Assembly: GCA_028279185.1 (NCBI GenBank)
Contig: JANQSS010000258.1
Coordinates: forward strand, 158,845-222,844
DNA: 64,000 nt
Direction of reading: 5' to 3'
Source of the DNA: Saprospiraceae bacterium
GTDB taxonomy: Bacteria; Bacteroidota; Bacteroidia; Chitinophagales; Saprospiraceae
How positions within the stretch are numbered: the stretch's first letter is position 1; each line of letters begins with the position of its first letter. A program made the position numbers and the translations under genes. Shown in pieces: positions 16,014 through 24,289 of this stretch. The notes beneath the pieces were generated by a model, which was given only the letters and a program-made list of their open reading frames with translations, had not been told where the DNA came from and ran no database searches.

Positions 16014-16823
16014 TTAGCCTTTGTTTGCTTCTAAGTATTCATGAATGAATAAATCTCTGTTTCTACCAATAGTTTTATCAGTCAAATAAAATCGACCACT
16101 CCCAATTAACCAAAATATTTTGTCAACTGCATAGGAGGTGGTTCTGCATGATCTGGCGATATCATCGATGATTTTAAAAGTAAGATAATCTAATGTTGTA
16201 TTTGATTTAATATCGCTACTTAGTTTTCCTATGCCTTGAAATATTCGCTTTAAATGAACATCCGGTTTTCCGAATCCGTTAAAACCAATCTCCTTTAAAA
16301 AGTCGCAAGCAAGTGGAAATCCGAATCCTGATATTTCTGTACTAAGCATTAATGGCAACCCAGGTTTCGCTCGGATGTCTTTTTCAAAAAATTCGGCCCA
16401 ATTATAAAAATCATCAGCTGATTTAAATGAGTTTAAGAAGTGCGCTGAATCAATGATACTTTGGCAGTATTGGGGCCATATACTCTTAGATTCAGTTCTT
16501 ATCTTACCAGAAACATTCACTGAGTTCTTTATTGCGCTTAATAATTTCATACGCTCGGTGCGATCATATTCTTTAGCAACTTTCTTCGGATTAAATTTAA
16601 ACAAGACAGAGTTGAGTGATTCAACACCCCCTATTGATTTACCTATTACCTTGTTACTCATTTGGCGATTTTGCGCCGAAACACACATTCTGAAAAATAT
16701 TTTCTTCAAATCTCTAGGTTTGTTCGATTCTGAAACGAGATGAATATCAATATCCTCCTTCGTTATGTTTTCAAAGGATAACAAAAATTTTGTTGCAAAT
16801 TTTAACAGCTCCTTATTAGTCAT
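16014..16823 (-). CDS. HhH-GPD glycosylase-like protein (cassette upstream of the recombinase)
   Basis: A 269-residue cytoplasmic protein. The segment STEISGFGFPLACDFLKEIG followed by FGKPDVHLKRIFQGIG (about residues 163-200) resembles the helix-hairpin-helix plus PDVH motif of base-excision DNA glycosylases, where the Asp is catalytic; the late YAVDKIFWLIGSGRFY also fits that fold. A conventional hairpin Lys is not evident. It may repair or recognise damaged or modified DNA. This cassette lies between the second attI copy and the recombinase, so it is not part of the main array. Confidence 0.55.
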   Translation of the reverse strand: MTNKELLKFATKFLLSFENITKEDIDIHLVSESNKPRDLKKIFFRMCVSAQNRQMSNKVIGKSIGGVESLNSVLFKFNPKKVAKEYDRTERMKLLSAIKNSVNVSGKIRTESKSIWPQYCQSIIDSAHFLNSFKSADDFYNWAEFFEKDIRAKPGLPLMLSTEISGFGFPLACDFLKEIGFNGFGKPDVHLKRIFQGIGKLSSDIKSNTTLDYLTFKIIDDIARSCRTTSYAVDKIFWLIGSGRFYLTDKTIGRNRDLFIHEYLEANKG

Positions 16824-16842
16824 ATTTATCTTTTGTAATGAA

Positions 16843-16885
16843 GTAGAACTCCCTTATAACTCGAACATTCCGGTATCCGAGTTAC
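16843..16885 (-). other. Second attI-like core site
   Basis: Arms ATAACTCGAACA (16856-16867) and TATCCGAGTTAC (16874-16885) flank TTCCGG. AAGGGA and the GTT crossover (16849-16847) follow on the minus strand with the same spacing as at 14767-14809. The inner six bases of each arm are perfectly inverted. Cassette GTTCTACTTC starts here. Confidence 0.7.
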
Positions 16886-17056
16886 GGTTTTTCTAAATTC
16901 AAAATTATCCAGAGAACGATTGATCGAAGAGACTACTTCTGTGCCCACATGTGTGTATACTATGGTCGTCTTCACATCCGAGTGCTCTAATAATTCGCTT
17001 ATAAACTTAATACTATTTTTAGCATAATGCAAGAGGGTCGTAAAGTTTACGGTGTT
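16880..17056 (-). pseudogene. Decayed 3' remnant of a second recombinase gene
   Basis: The minus strand encodes a diverged copy of the last 70 or so residues of the 14806-15945 recombinase: NSIKFISELLEHSDVKTT, VYTHVGTEVVSSI and SLDNFEF correspond to ISIKFIQELLGHADVKTT, VYTHVSTEVVTSI and PLDNLNF. The active-site Tyr is kept. The stop is lost by a frameshift near 16900, and homology ends near 17056 at the codons before FATHL; nothing recognisable of the recombinase lies further up. This marks an old duplication of recombinase end plus attI. Confidence 0.8.
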
Positions 17057-17172
17057 GGCCCTGGTGTGTAATTAACTCGCAATGACATGTTTTTCATTAG
17101 TCGAATAGAATAGGTGTATTTAGCTGGAGCATACCTCCTTCACTTTCTTTCTTACTTTTAAGCCCGCAAAAC

Positions 17173-17904
17173 ATGCCGCGATTTATTGCACATATAGCTT
17201 ATAACGGAAGTCGGTACGCCGGTTGGCAGCGACAGCCGAATGCCATGACGGTGCAGGAAGCCATTGAAAATGCACTGTCCACCGTGCTGCAATCGACTAC
17301 TACCATCATTGGATGTGGCAGAACGGATACTGGCGTACATGCCTCGCACTACGTCTTTCATTTTGATACGGAAGCTCCCATCAATTTTGATCTGGCCCAT
17401 CGCCTCAATCGCATGCTCGGTATGGATATTTACATTAAAAAAATAGTGCCGGCGGCGGATACATTTCATGCCCGTTTCGATGCCCGACGTCGCACGTACC
17501 AGTATTATTTAATTAAAAATAAGTCGCCGTTTTATTCCGAAATAAAAACACAGTATCCACAATTCCATAAAATAGATGTCACGTTGCTAAAAAAATGTGC
17601 CGAACTAATTAAATCACACACTGAGTTTTATCCGTTTTGCAAGTCCCGAACCGATGCGGAAAGTATGACGTGCCAAGTATTCGAAAGCGCATGGGATATT
17701 TCAACCGATGAATATATATATACAATTACCGCCAATCGATTTTTACGCGGCATGGTCCGTCTCATCGTGGGCATGTCACTGCGCGTATCGATAGGAGAAA
17801 TTCCCTTTGAAGATGTCGTCGAAGCACTCGAAAACCAAACAAGATTGGAAAAAAGCTACAGCGCACCGGCTAATGGCCTCTTTCTATGTGCGATTGAATA
17901 TTGA
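17173..17904 (+). CDS. truA: tRNA pseudouridine(38-40) synthase TruA
   Basis: A 243-residue enzyme that converts uridines 38-40 of the tRNA anticodon arm to pseudouridine. It begins ARHIAYNGSRYAGWQRQP-like (FIAHIAYNGSRYAGWQRQP); the catalytic Asp is in CGRTDTGVHA near residue 52. RTYQYYLIKNKSPF near 96 and NRFLRGMVRLIVG near 192 are family motifs. Length is normal. It is the first housekeeping gene to the right of the integron-like region and reads away from it. Confidence 0.95.
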   Translation: MPRFIAHIAYNGSRYAGWQRQPNAMTVQEAIENALSTVLQSTTTIIGCGRTDTGVHASHYVFHFDTEAPINFDLAHRLNRMLGMDIYIKKIVPAADTFHARFDARRRTYQYYLIKNKSPFYSEIKTQYPQFHKIDVTLLKKCAELIKSHTEFYPFCKSRTDAESMTCQVFESAWDISTDEYIYTITANRFLRGMVRLIVGMSLRVSIGEIPFEDVVEALENQTRLEKSYSAPANGLFLCAIEY

Positions 17905-17925
17905 GAATCGCTTTTCATGGGACGG

Positions 17926-18079
17926 TGTGCGTTTTACGCTTTGCGTATTGCGCTATACGTTTTATGTACGCCCCTGATATAAGAAGCTACTGCCAGTTGC
18001 ATCCTGCCCCCGGCAACAATCGGCTCGGCTCAGCCCACAGTTCTCCGTTTACAGTCAACTGCCCACTGTCCACTGCCGC
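17926..18079. repeat. Two degenerate 7-bp-periodic repeats
   Basis: At about 17926-17972 successive heptads follow TTnCGnn (TTACGCT, TTGCGTA, TTGCGCT, ATACGTT). At 18031-18079 heptads follow CAG/CTG-N4 (CAGCCCA, CAGTTCT, CCGTTTA, CAGTCAA, CTGCCCA, CTGTCCA, CTGCCGC). Both are noncoding and lie between truA and the convergent T9SS gene. Confidence 0.65.
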
Positions 18080-18085
18080 AGTAAA

Positions 18086-20833
18086 TCACCGCATCAATAC
18101 CAATTCTGACACGCCAGTAACTTCCGCCCCTGTCGGATCAGTTATACGATACTGGACGAGAAAGATCCCGGGTTGCACCGCTTTTCCATTGACCTTTCCA
18201 TCCCATGTAAAGGGTCCTGCCGATCTTGCATAAATGCGACTACCCCATCGATCGAATATTGACAACTCTATGACTTCAAGTCCTGCAGATGTATAAATAG
18301 TAAATTCATCATTTATGCCGTCATTATTTGGCGAAAATGCCGTTGGAATGTAATAGGCATTTCGCACAATGTATGTGGAATATACTTGCTCGCAATTTCC
18401 ATAATTAAATGACAATGTAATGGGACCGGAAACAGGTTGCACCAGCAATAAGTCATCTTCAAATTCAGTAATTGCGCCTGGAGGTTGAACGCGAATGGTA
18501 TTGGCCAGGTCACCTGCCTCAGCAACAGCATTGGGCAATGTAATGGCATCGTCAATAGCAAAAACAGTGTCTGGCCAAGTTGTCGAAAGCATCAATCGAT
18601 CTACGGTAAATTCTATTTCTTCTTCGCACAGACCCGAAGCACTTGCCAAGGTTAGTACAAAATTATATTCTTGCACTTCGGCCGGTAGTGTCATCTGAAT
18701 TTCAGATTGATTAATCCAGGACGTACCACCAATTAATTGAAGCGTGTACTGGACAGCGTCCGTTTCAAAAGACAACGTGTACGATGTCTCAGCAGCGCAT
18801 ATAAAATCTGATTTATCAATCCAGGAAAAAGAGGGATTAAACAATGGTTCACCCGTCATTTCAATCGACAATGTATCTTGACAAATGTGTAATATCGAAT
18901 TTAAATAGTCCACAACAACATAATACGTGCCCGCCTCTCCGACTGCGAGTGTAGGTGCCGTTCCAAGGGTCACATAATTTTCATCGAGCCACAAATATTG
19001 CTGAATAGAATATTCGACATCAATAACCTGCTCGACATGCAATTCGACTTCTCCACCCGAACACGTTAGCGGGCCGCTTGCAACAATACTTGCATGGTCC
19101 ATCGTTGCATATTCAATTATAAAAGTATCCAGGCACGAACAACCATTCCCCAAATCACGCGGTAATACATACGTACCATTTTCATCGATGAGGCTATCTC
19201 CAACTTGTAAAAATTCATCCGGACAATAAAATAAGTATCGCGTCGAACAGGGTTCTACCAAATTTAATATGACGACAGAATCGCAACCCGGACTTCGTGA
19301 ATAGGCGCAAATATATTCTCCCGGCGTATCAATCGTCTCGCCACAGAACGTATAATCCATATTAGCGCATAATGTATCTGTACTATAGAATGTATCCGAT
19401 TCCAACAATACTAAATGAAGAATATAGACATCACGACAATCGGTGTTATGTGTGCTGGTAATGACGTGCACACCCGATGTGTAAAACGTATCCTGGAGCA
19501 ATACATAATACGGTTCATCACAGACAAAGGCATCAGCGATCAGTGTATCCCAGGGTGTCACAGTAAGTACGAGTTCGGTAATCGAATCGCATCCAGCTAC
19601 TGAAGTTGCTGGACAAGTATACGTATCGGTTTGATGGATATAGGTTCCACAGAACAGTAAGGAATCTCCCTGGCATATCGTATCCAATTGCGTAATAAAA
19701 TAGGTAGGCGTCCAGGAAATAGAATAATTTATGGTTTTACACGTATCGTTTTCTACTATCGTACAGGAAGCAGAAGTTGTAGGGTATATAATTTCATTTT
19801 GTTGGCAGTCAAAAAAACGTTCATCGTCACAACCGATTAGATTTACTTCTTCTATTTGTTCTGCATAATTTTCTACAATTATTTCATATACAGCATCTCC
19901 CTCATCTACAATGTACGATCCCGGGTCCATAAAATTTTGACCGTGTGCTGTTATTATTTCATCAGGACATTTAATAAAAAATTCGGGAGGAATTACTTCT
20001 ATAAAGATGCAGGCAGAAAGATTTATACAATCGTCTTGAATAGTAGCACAGACTTGTCCCGACGTATTACCCATAGTTATATCTGCCACCAGCGAACCAG
20101 GTGACGCCGAAATAATAGCTCCCGGTGGCGCAGTCCACTCGACCACAAAAGTGTCCAGTGTACACATACCACAATGACAGCCATAGCTTTCATAACACTC
20201 AAACTTCAACTGCGCAGCCGTATAGGTGGCCGTATAAAATTCCGGAACGGTCGTCGGGCCGCTTATCGTAAGCGAGTCTAATGGTCGACCGCGGAGTGCC
20301 CCTTGAGCTAAATTAATCGTGTAATCACACTCATCACTATTAAAACCGTCAATTAATACATAATAAATATGATTGCGTGCATTCGTTAAAAATACGGACC
20401 CACTAAAAAAACCTTGCGTTTCTAAATCACCACAATCAGTAGATACCAATTGTAAATCCGTCAAAGCTAAATCGGCACAGTCATTGAATTTTACAGAAGG
20501 GTCGAGGCGATAGGCCGCCACCTGAATGCCTTGCCCCGTAATGTCACAATTTGTCGCCGTCCAATCCAGTTGCACAACATCAGTCGAAGGAAAAAATATA
20601 TACCAATGCGGATTATCTAATGATGCGTCGGTGCATACTGGAAATTGATCGTGATCCACCGATGGTCGCATTCTAAAACATTCCTCGTTACTTTCAATGT
20701 AACATAAACTCAACGCCTGTAAAAAATCGATACCCGGCTCGATACGGTTAGGCTCATTGCAACAATCAGATTGAGCCGGTACGCTAATTGGAGTCAATGT
20801 TAGGAGAAAAAAAAGTACGGCCAGTTTTTGCAT
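18086..20833 (-). CDS. Large secreted protein with T9SS type B (CHU-type) C-terminal domain
   Basis: A 915-residue protein from the ATG at 20831-20833 (MQKLAVLFFLLTLTPISVPAQ, a signal peptide). The long middle is Cys-rich and made of Ig-like and PKD-like segments, including repeated SLLFCGTYI/YTFCGETI-type units of about 45-60 residues with CDSITELVLTV and CDSVVILNLVE. The last 90 residues are the gliding-motility-associated/type B sorting domain: YIPTAFSPNNDGINDEF, IFDRWGSRIY, FTWDGKVNG and a terminal VSELVLMR. It should be exported by T9SS and remain at the surface or be released. Period-7 repeats lie on both sides of the gene. Confidence 0.85.
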   Translation of the reverse strand: MQKLAVLFFLLTLTPISVPAQSDCCNEPNRIEPGIDFLQALSLCYIESNEECFRMRPSVDHDQFPVCTDASLDNPHWYIFFPSTDVVQLDWTATNCDITGQGIQVAAYRLDPSVKFNDCADLALTDLQLVSTDCGDLETQGFFSGSVFLTNARNHIYYVLIDGFNSDECDYTINLAQGALRGRPLDSLTISGPTTVPEFYTATYTAAQLKFECYESYGCHCGMCTLDTFVVEWTAPPGAIISASPGSLVADITMGNTSGQVCATIQDDCINLSACIFIEVIPPEFFIKCPDEIITAHGQNFMDPGSYIVDEGDAVYEIIVENYAEQIEEVNLIGCDDERFFDCQQNEIIYPTTSASCTIVENDTCKTINYSISWTPTYFITQLDTICQGDSLLFCGTYIHQTDTYTCPATSVAGCDSITELVLTVTPWDTLIADAFVCDEPYYVLLQDTFYTSGVHVITSTHNTDCRDVYILHLVLLESDTFYSTDTLCANMDYTFCGETIDTPGEYICAYSRSPGCDSVVILNLVEPCSTRYLFYCPDEFLQVGDSLIDENGTYVLPRDLGNGCSCLDTFIIEYATMDHASIVASGPLTCSGGEVELHVEQVIDVEYSIQQYLWLDENYVTLGTAPTLAVGEAGTYYVVVDYLNSILHICQDTLSIEMTGEPLFNPSFSWIDKSDFICAAETSYTLSFETDAVQYTLQLIGGTSWINQSEIQMTLPAEVQEYNFVLTLASASGLCEEEIEFTVDRLMLSTTWPDTVFAIDDAITLPNAVAEAGDLANTIRVQPPGAITEFEDDLLLVQPVSGPITLSFNYGNCEQVYSTYIVRNAYYIPTAFSPNNDGINDEFTIYTSAGLEVIELSIFDRWGSRIYARSAGPFTWDGKVNGKAVQPGIFLVQYRITDPTGAEVTGVSELVLMR

Positions 20834-20971
20834 GATGGGCAATTACGTAATTGATTGCTTTGGTAAGATAGGGAATGCATCAAAACCGCTGCCCTTGCCG
20901 AAAATATACATGTACTTACCTTACCAAAATTTAAATTATTACAATACCAATTATTCCATTGCAATGCCGTT

Positions 20972-21045
20972 ACAGCCTGCAGTTCTCCGTTCGCAGCCTG
21001 CAGTTCGCAGTCTACAGTCTACAGTTTGCAGTCTTCAATTGACTT
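20972..21045. repeat. 7-bp-periodic CAG-type repeat
   Basis: The stretch reads as consecutive heptads CAGCCTG, CAGTTCT, CCGTTCG, CAGCCTG, CAGTTCG, CAGTCTA, CAGTCTA, CAGTTTG, CAGTCTT, with fading copies to about 21085. It shares CAGTTCTCCGTT with the repeat at 18031, on the other side of the same gene. Confidence 0.75.
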
Positions 21046-21161
21046 GACTCAAACTCACACTCAAACTGACTGCCTACTGACACACTCGGTCACCAAAACT
21101 CTGCAACACTGACGACTAAATCCAAATTCCCCATATTTGCCTCCCAACAGCCATTACTCCA

Positions 21162-21896
21162 TTGTACAAAGCATTCAACTATGTCATAGCCTTCATCCGC
21201 CTCTTATTCGTCATTGGCTTCATGGCCTTGTATTTTATTTACTTTTTAATTACGAGGCCTTTTAAAAAAGACAAGCTGGCGTACGGACTTCAAATTCAAA
21301 AAGCCTATACTTCGGTTTGCCTTTTTCTATTCGGTACAAAACACAGTATGGAGGGGAAAATATACGATGGAACAGCCTTGTACGTTTCCAATCACCGATC
21401 ATTACTCGATCCGGTTATCGTTCGGCACTATATTACTGCACTCGGTGTTGCAAAAGCAGAAATCGCAAATTATCCCGTACTCGGAAAAGCGGTTGCGCAA
21501 ACGGGTATAGTTTTTGTGGATCGTGAAGATCGAGATTCTCGTGCAAAAGCCAAAGATGCCATTGTCGATAGTTTAAAGGCAGGAAATTCGATTTTATTAT
21601 TTCCTGAAGGAACGGTATCGGGTGAGAGAACAACGCTACCTTTTAAAAGAGGTAGTTTTCAAAAAGCTGTTGAAGCCAATGTGCCGGTCGTACCCATCAC
21701 ACTCCTATACAACGATAAAAAATATCATTGGTTTAAAATTCGTACGATGCCATATTATTTTAATTCATTTGGATGGCATACGCCCAATGTGCACATGATC
21801 GTTTCCGACCCTATTTTTGACAAGGACCCGGAGCGGTTAATGGAAAAAACACGGCATACTATCAATGAAAATTTATTGTCCGAGGCCTATAATTAA
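21162..21896 (+). CDS. 1-acyl-glycerol-3-phosphate acyltransferase family (PlsC-like)
   Basis: A 244-residue membrane-associated acyltransferase with a hydrophobic N-terminus (IRLLFVIGFMALYFIYFLI). The HX4D catalytic motif appears as NHRSLLD near residue 77, and the second motif as LLFPEGTVSG near 146; VPVVPIT near 171 is a third family element. It likely acylates lysophosphatidic acid or a related lyso-lipid at the inner membrane. The start used is TTG, since no ATG precedes the first helix. It stands alone on the plus strand. Confidence 0.85.
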   Translation: MYKAFNYVIAFIRLLFVIGFMALYFIYFLITRPFKKDKLAYGLQIQKAYTSVCLFLFGTKHSMEGKIYDGTALYVSNHRSLLDPVIVRHYITALGVAKAEIANYPVLGKAVAQTGIVFVDREDRDSRAKAKDAIVDSLKAGNSILLFPEGTVSGERTTLPFKRGSFQKAVEANVPVVPITLLYNDKKYHWFKIRTMPYYFNSFGWHTPNVHMIVSDPIFDKDPERLMEKTRHTINENLLSEAYN

Positions 21897-22433
21897 AACG
21901 TTGAGTGCAGTGTTTGACCTTATTGAGTTTCCACCTGAATAGTTGTCCTGCTTTCGTTAGCGTTGTAATATTCCTGTCATACCTGCCGGTAACCTTTACA
22001 AATAAAATGAGTTAATTATCCTGTAAATGACTGAAGCACATAGTTTGTGGTTATTCTTGAATATTTCCATTGATAGCTTTTCAATTTTGAATGCAAATTA
22101 AATGTAATTGTTATTACTGTTGTTTAGGAGGCTTGTTTGTTGAAGTCGAACAACTTAATATGCAAGACACCTGAATTACAAACCCTTGAATTTCATCCAG
22201 GACAGTCTGGATCTATTAATGATGCCTATATTTGTTTGTTTTCTTTGTTCGGCTAAGCAAAATAAATAAAAAACTAACTTTATCAACGCCGAGTGATAGA
22301 CATCATAGGGGTTCAAGCACTGCCAGGCGGATAGATCAATTTTTTTATTCTTATAGCAACTCAAGACATTAATTAGTCAAATTTCCTTAGCACATTCGCT
22401 CGGCGAATAATCCTGTTGCACGCTCGATTATCC
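21897..22433. other. Intergenic region without a recognisable gene
   Basis: About 540 AT-rich bases. The only pattern is a TATATTTG at 22227-22234 that fits the Bacteroidota -7 element, without a matching -33 element at the usual distance. No RNA gene, repeat or attC-like hairpin is seen. Confidence 0.5.
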
Positions 22434-23489
22434 ATGCCTGACGGACAGCCTACAACCAAAAATCACTGGTTATCTTTGCCCCTCACAAATGACCTGGGTT
22501 ACATGGATCAAATGATTACTCGCTTTCCGGCACAATTGCTGGAAGCCTTAGAAATAGGCGAACGCGCCGACATTATTGGACACGATCATGCCATTCACCA
22601 TGTATTTGTGGCTGGAATGGGCGGCTCTGGCATAGGTGCAAATTTTGTCCAATCCATCGTTAGTCAAGAATGCACCGTGCCTATCACTGTGGGCAAGGAT
22701 TATACGGTGCCGACATTTGTCAATGAACATACATTAGTAATTCTATCATCCTACAGCGGCAATACGGAAGAAGTATTATTTGTATTTGATCACGTAATTA
22801 AAACAAACTGTAAAATAGTTTGCGTTGCATCTGGAGGAAAATTACATCAGCTAGCGCTTGAACACAATTTGGACTTTATAAAACTACCAACCGGCTGGTC
22901 ATCACCGCGTGCATGCCTCGGATATAGTTTCGTACAACAACTTTTTATTCTAAACAAGTTAAATTTAATTCAGGAGACATTTTCGGATAAAATAAAAAAA
23001 GCCGTAGATTCTTTAACTGCGAATAGAAACGAAATTCAATCCAACGCGCAAGACATTGCCAATCGAATTCACAATAAGATACCTATAATTTATTCGTCCA
23101 CCCAATTTGAACCAGCAGCGATCCGCTTGCGGCAACAATTAAATGAAAATTCAAAAATGCTATGCTGGCATCATGCCATTCCTGAGATGAATCACAATGA
23201 ATTAGTCGGATGGAAATTTAACGAAGAAGATATGTCGGTGATACTATTCAGAAGTGCGCTTGATTCAAAACGAAACGATCTGCGTCTTGATATATCTACT
23301 GAAATTATTCGTCCGCTCTGCCACGATTTGCTCGTAATCCAAGGTGTAGGCGGTTCGAAAGTCGAACAATTACTATACTTTGTTCACCTGGGTGATTGGA
23401 TATCCTGGTATACGGCGCAGCTTCGAAGAGTTGATGCCATTGAGATTGATGCCATCATCAAATTAAAAACAGCACTAGCAAAAAATTAA
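22434..23489 (+). CDS. Bifunctional phosphoglucose/phosphomannose isomerase
   Basis: A SIS-domain isomerase that interconverts glucose-6-P or mannose-6-P with fructose-6-P. FVAGMGGSGIGANFV near residue 62 and SSYSGNTEE near 107 are the sugar-phosphate loops; the conserved Glu-His region MNHNELVGW lies near 261. The ATG at 22434 is chosen over a TTG 18 bases earlier; a later ATG at 22503 (MDQMITRFPAQL) would match the usual family start even better, so the exact N-terminus is open. fabG follows after 24 bases, probably co-transcribed. Confidence 0.88.
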   Translation: MPDGQPTTKNHWLSLPLTNDLGYMDQMITRFPAQLLEALEIGERADIIGHDHAIHHVFVAGMGGSGIGANFVQSIVSQECTVPITVGKDYTVPTFVNEHTLVILSSYSGNTEEVLFVFDHVIKTNCKIVCVASGGKLHQLALEHNLDFIKLPTGWSSPRACLGYSFVQQLFILNKLNLIQETFSDKIKKAVDSLTANRNEIQSNAQDIANRIHNKIPIIYSSTQFEPAAIRLRQQLNENSKMLCWHHAIPEMNHNELVGWKFNEEDMSVILFRSALDSKRNDLRLDISTEIIRPLCHDLLVIQGVGGSKVEQLLYFVHLGDWISWYTAQLRRVDAIEIDAIIKLKTALAKN

Positions 23490-23513
23490 CTTCACTATAT
23501 TAAAAACCAAAAC

Positions 23514-24254
23514 ATGACGTTACAGGGAAAAACAGCATTGGTCACTGGTGGATCACGTGGCATAGGCGAAGGAATCGTTCGAAAATTAATTGCACAGGGA
23601 GCAAATGTTGTCTTCACCTATAGAAGCTCTGCTGATCGCGCAAATGCAATTATCGATGATTTAAATGTTGGCGAACGTATTTTGGCCTTACAATCGGACG
23701 CAGCCGATTATCAGCAAGCCGAGACATTAATAAAGCAAGCATTGGAGGCTTTTGGATCAATCGATATTCTTGTAAATAATGCCGGCATAACGAAAGACGG
23801 CCTTATGCTGCGCATGTCCGAAGAGCAATGGGATTCTGTCATTGAAATAAATTTGAAATCTGTATTTAATTTAACGAAGCATGTCATGCGTCCAATGATG
23901 AAAAATCGAGGTGGATCGATTATAAACCTTACTTCCGTTGTTGGTGTATTTGGAAATGCCGGTCAGGCAAATTACGCGGCGAGTAAAGCAGGTATTATAG
24001 GATTCACGAAATCAATTGCCAAAGAAGTAGGCTCCCGAAATATACGCTGCAATGCCATCGCGCCTGGTTTTATCGATACTGAAATGACAGGCTCACTCGA
24101 TGACAAAACCCGTGACGCTTACCTGACCAATGTACCCTTAAAGCGCTTTGGGCAGGTGGAAGAAGTAGCGGACTTAGTTGCATTCCTGGGCTCCGATGCA
24201 TCGTCATATATGACCGGACAAGTGCTAAGCGTATGCGGTGGCCTGAACATTTGA
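23514..24254 (+). CDS. fabG: 3-oxoacyl-ACP reductase FabG
   Basis: A 246-residue short-chain dehydrogenase: NADPH motif TGGSRGIG (residues 11-18), NNAG near 88, catalytic Ser in NLTSVVG and the YxxxK pair in YAASK near 153, and a C-terminal GGLNI. It reduces 3-oxoacyl-ACP in fatty-acid elongation. The length and the MTGSLDD/VPLKRFG region match FabG rather than other SDRs. It follows the PGI/PMI gene closely. Confidence 0.92.
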   Translation: MTLQGKTALVTGGSRGIGEGIVRKLIAQGANVVFTYRSSADRANAIIDDLNVGERILALQSDAADYQQAETLIKQALEAFGSIDILVNNAGITKDGLMLRMSEEQWDSVIEINLKSVFNLTKHVMRPMMKNRGGSIINLTSVVGVFGNAGQANYAASKAGIIGFTKSIAKEVGSRNIRCNAIAPGFIDTEMTGSLDDKTRDAYLTNVPLKRFGQVEEVADLVAFLGSDASSYMTGQVLSVCGGLNI

Positions 24255-24289
24255 TTCGTTTAAATCGTAAAGCCCTATAGAAATCGGAG

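Noticed and set aside
20972..21045. CAG-type repeat as CRISPR or attC
   Set aside because: The unit is 7 bp, contiguous and drifting, with no spacer and no hairpin.
21897..22433. Possible tRNA or small RNA gene in the long gap
   Set aside because: I found no cloverleaf arms, no TTCGA-type T loop and no terminator; only a lone -7-like box.
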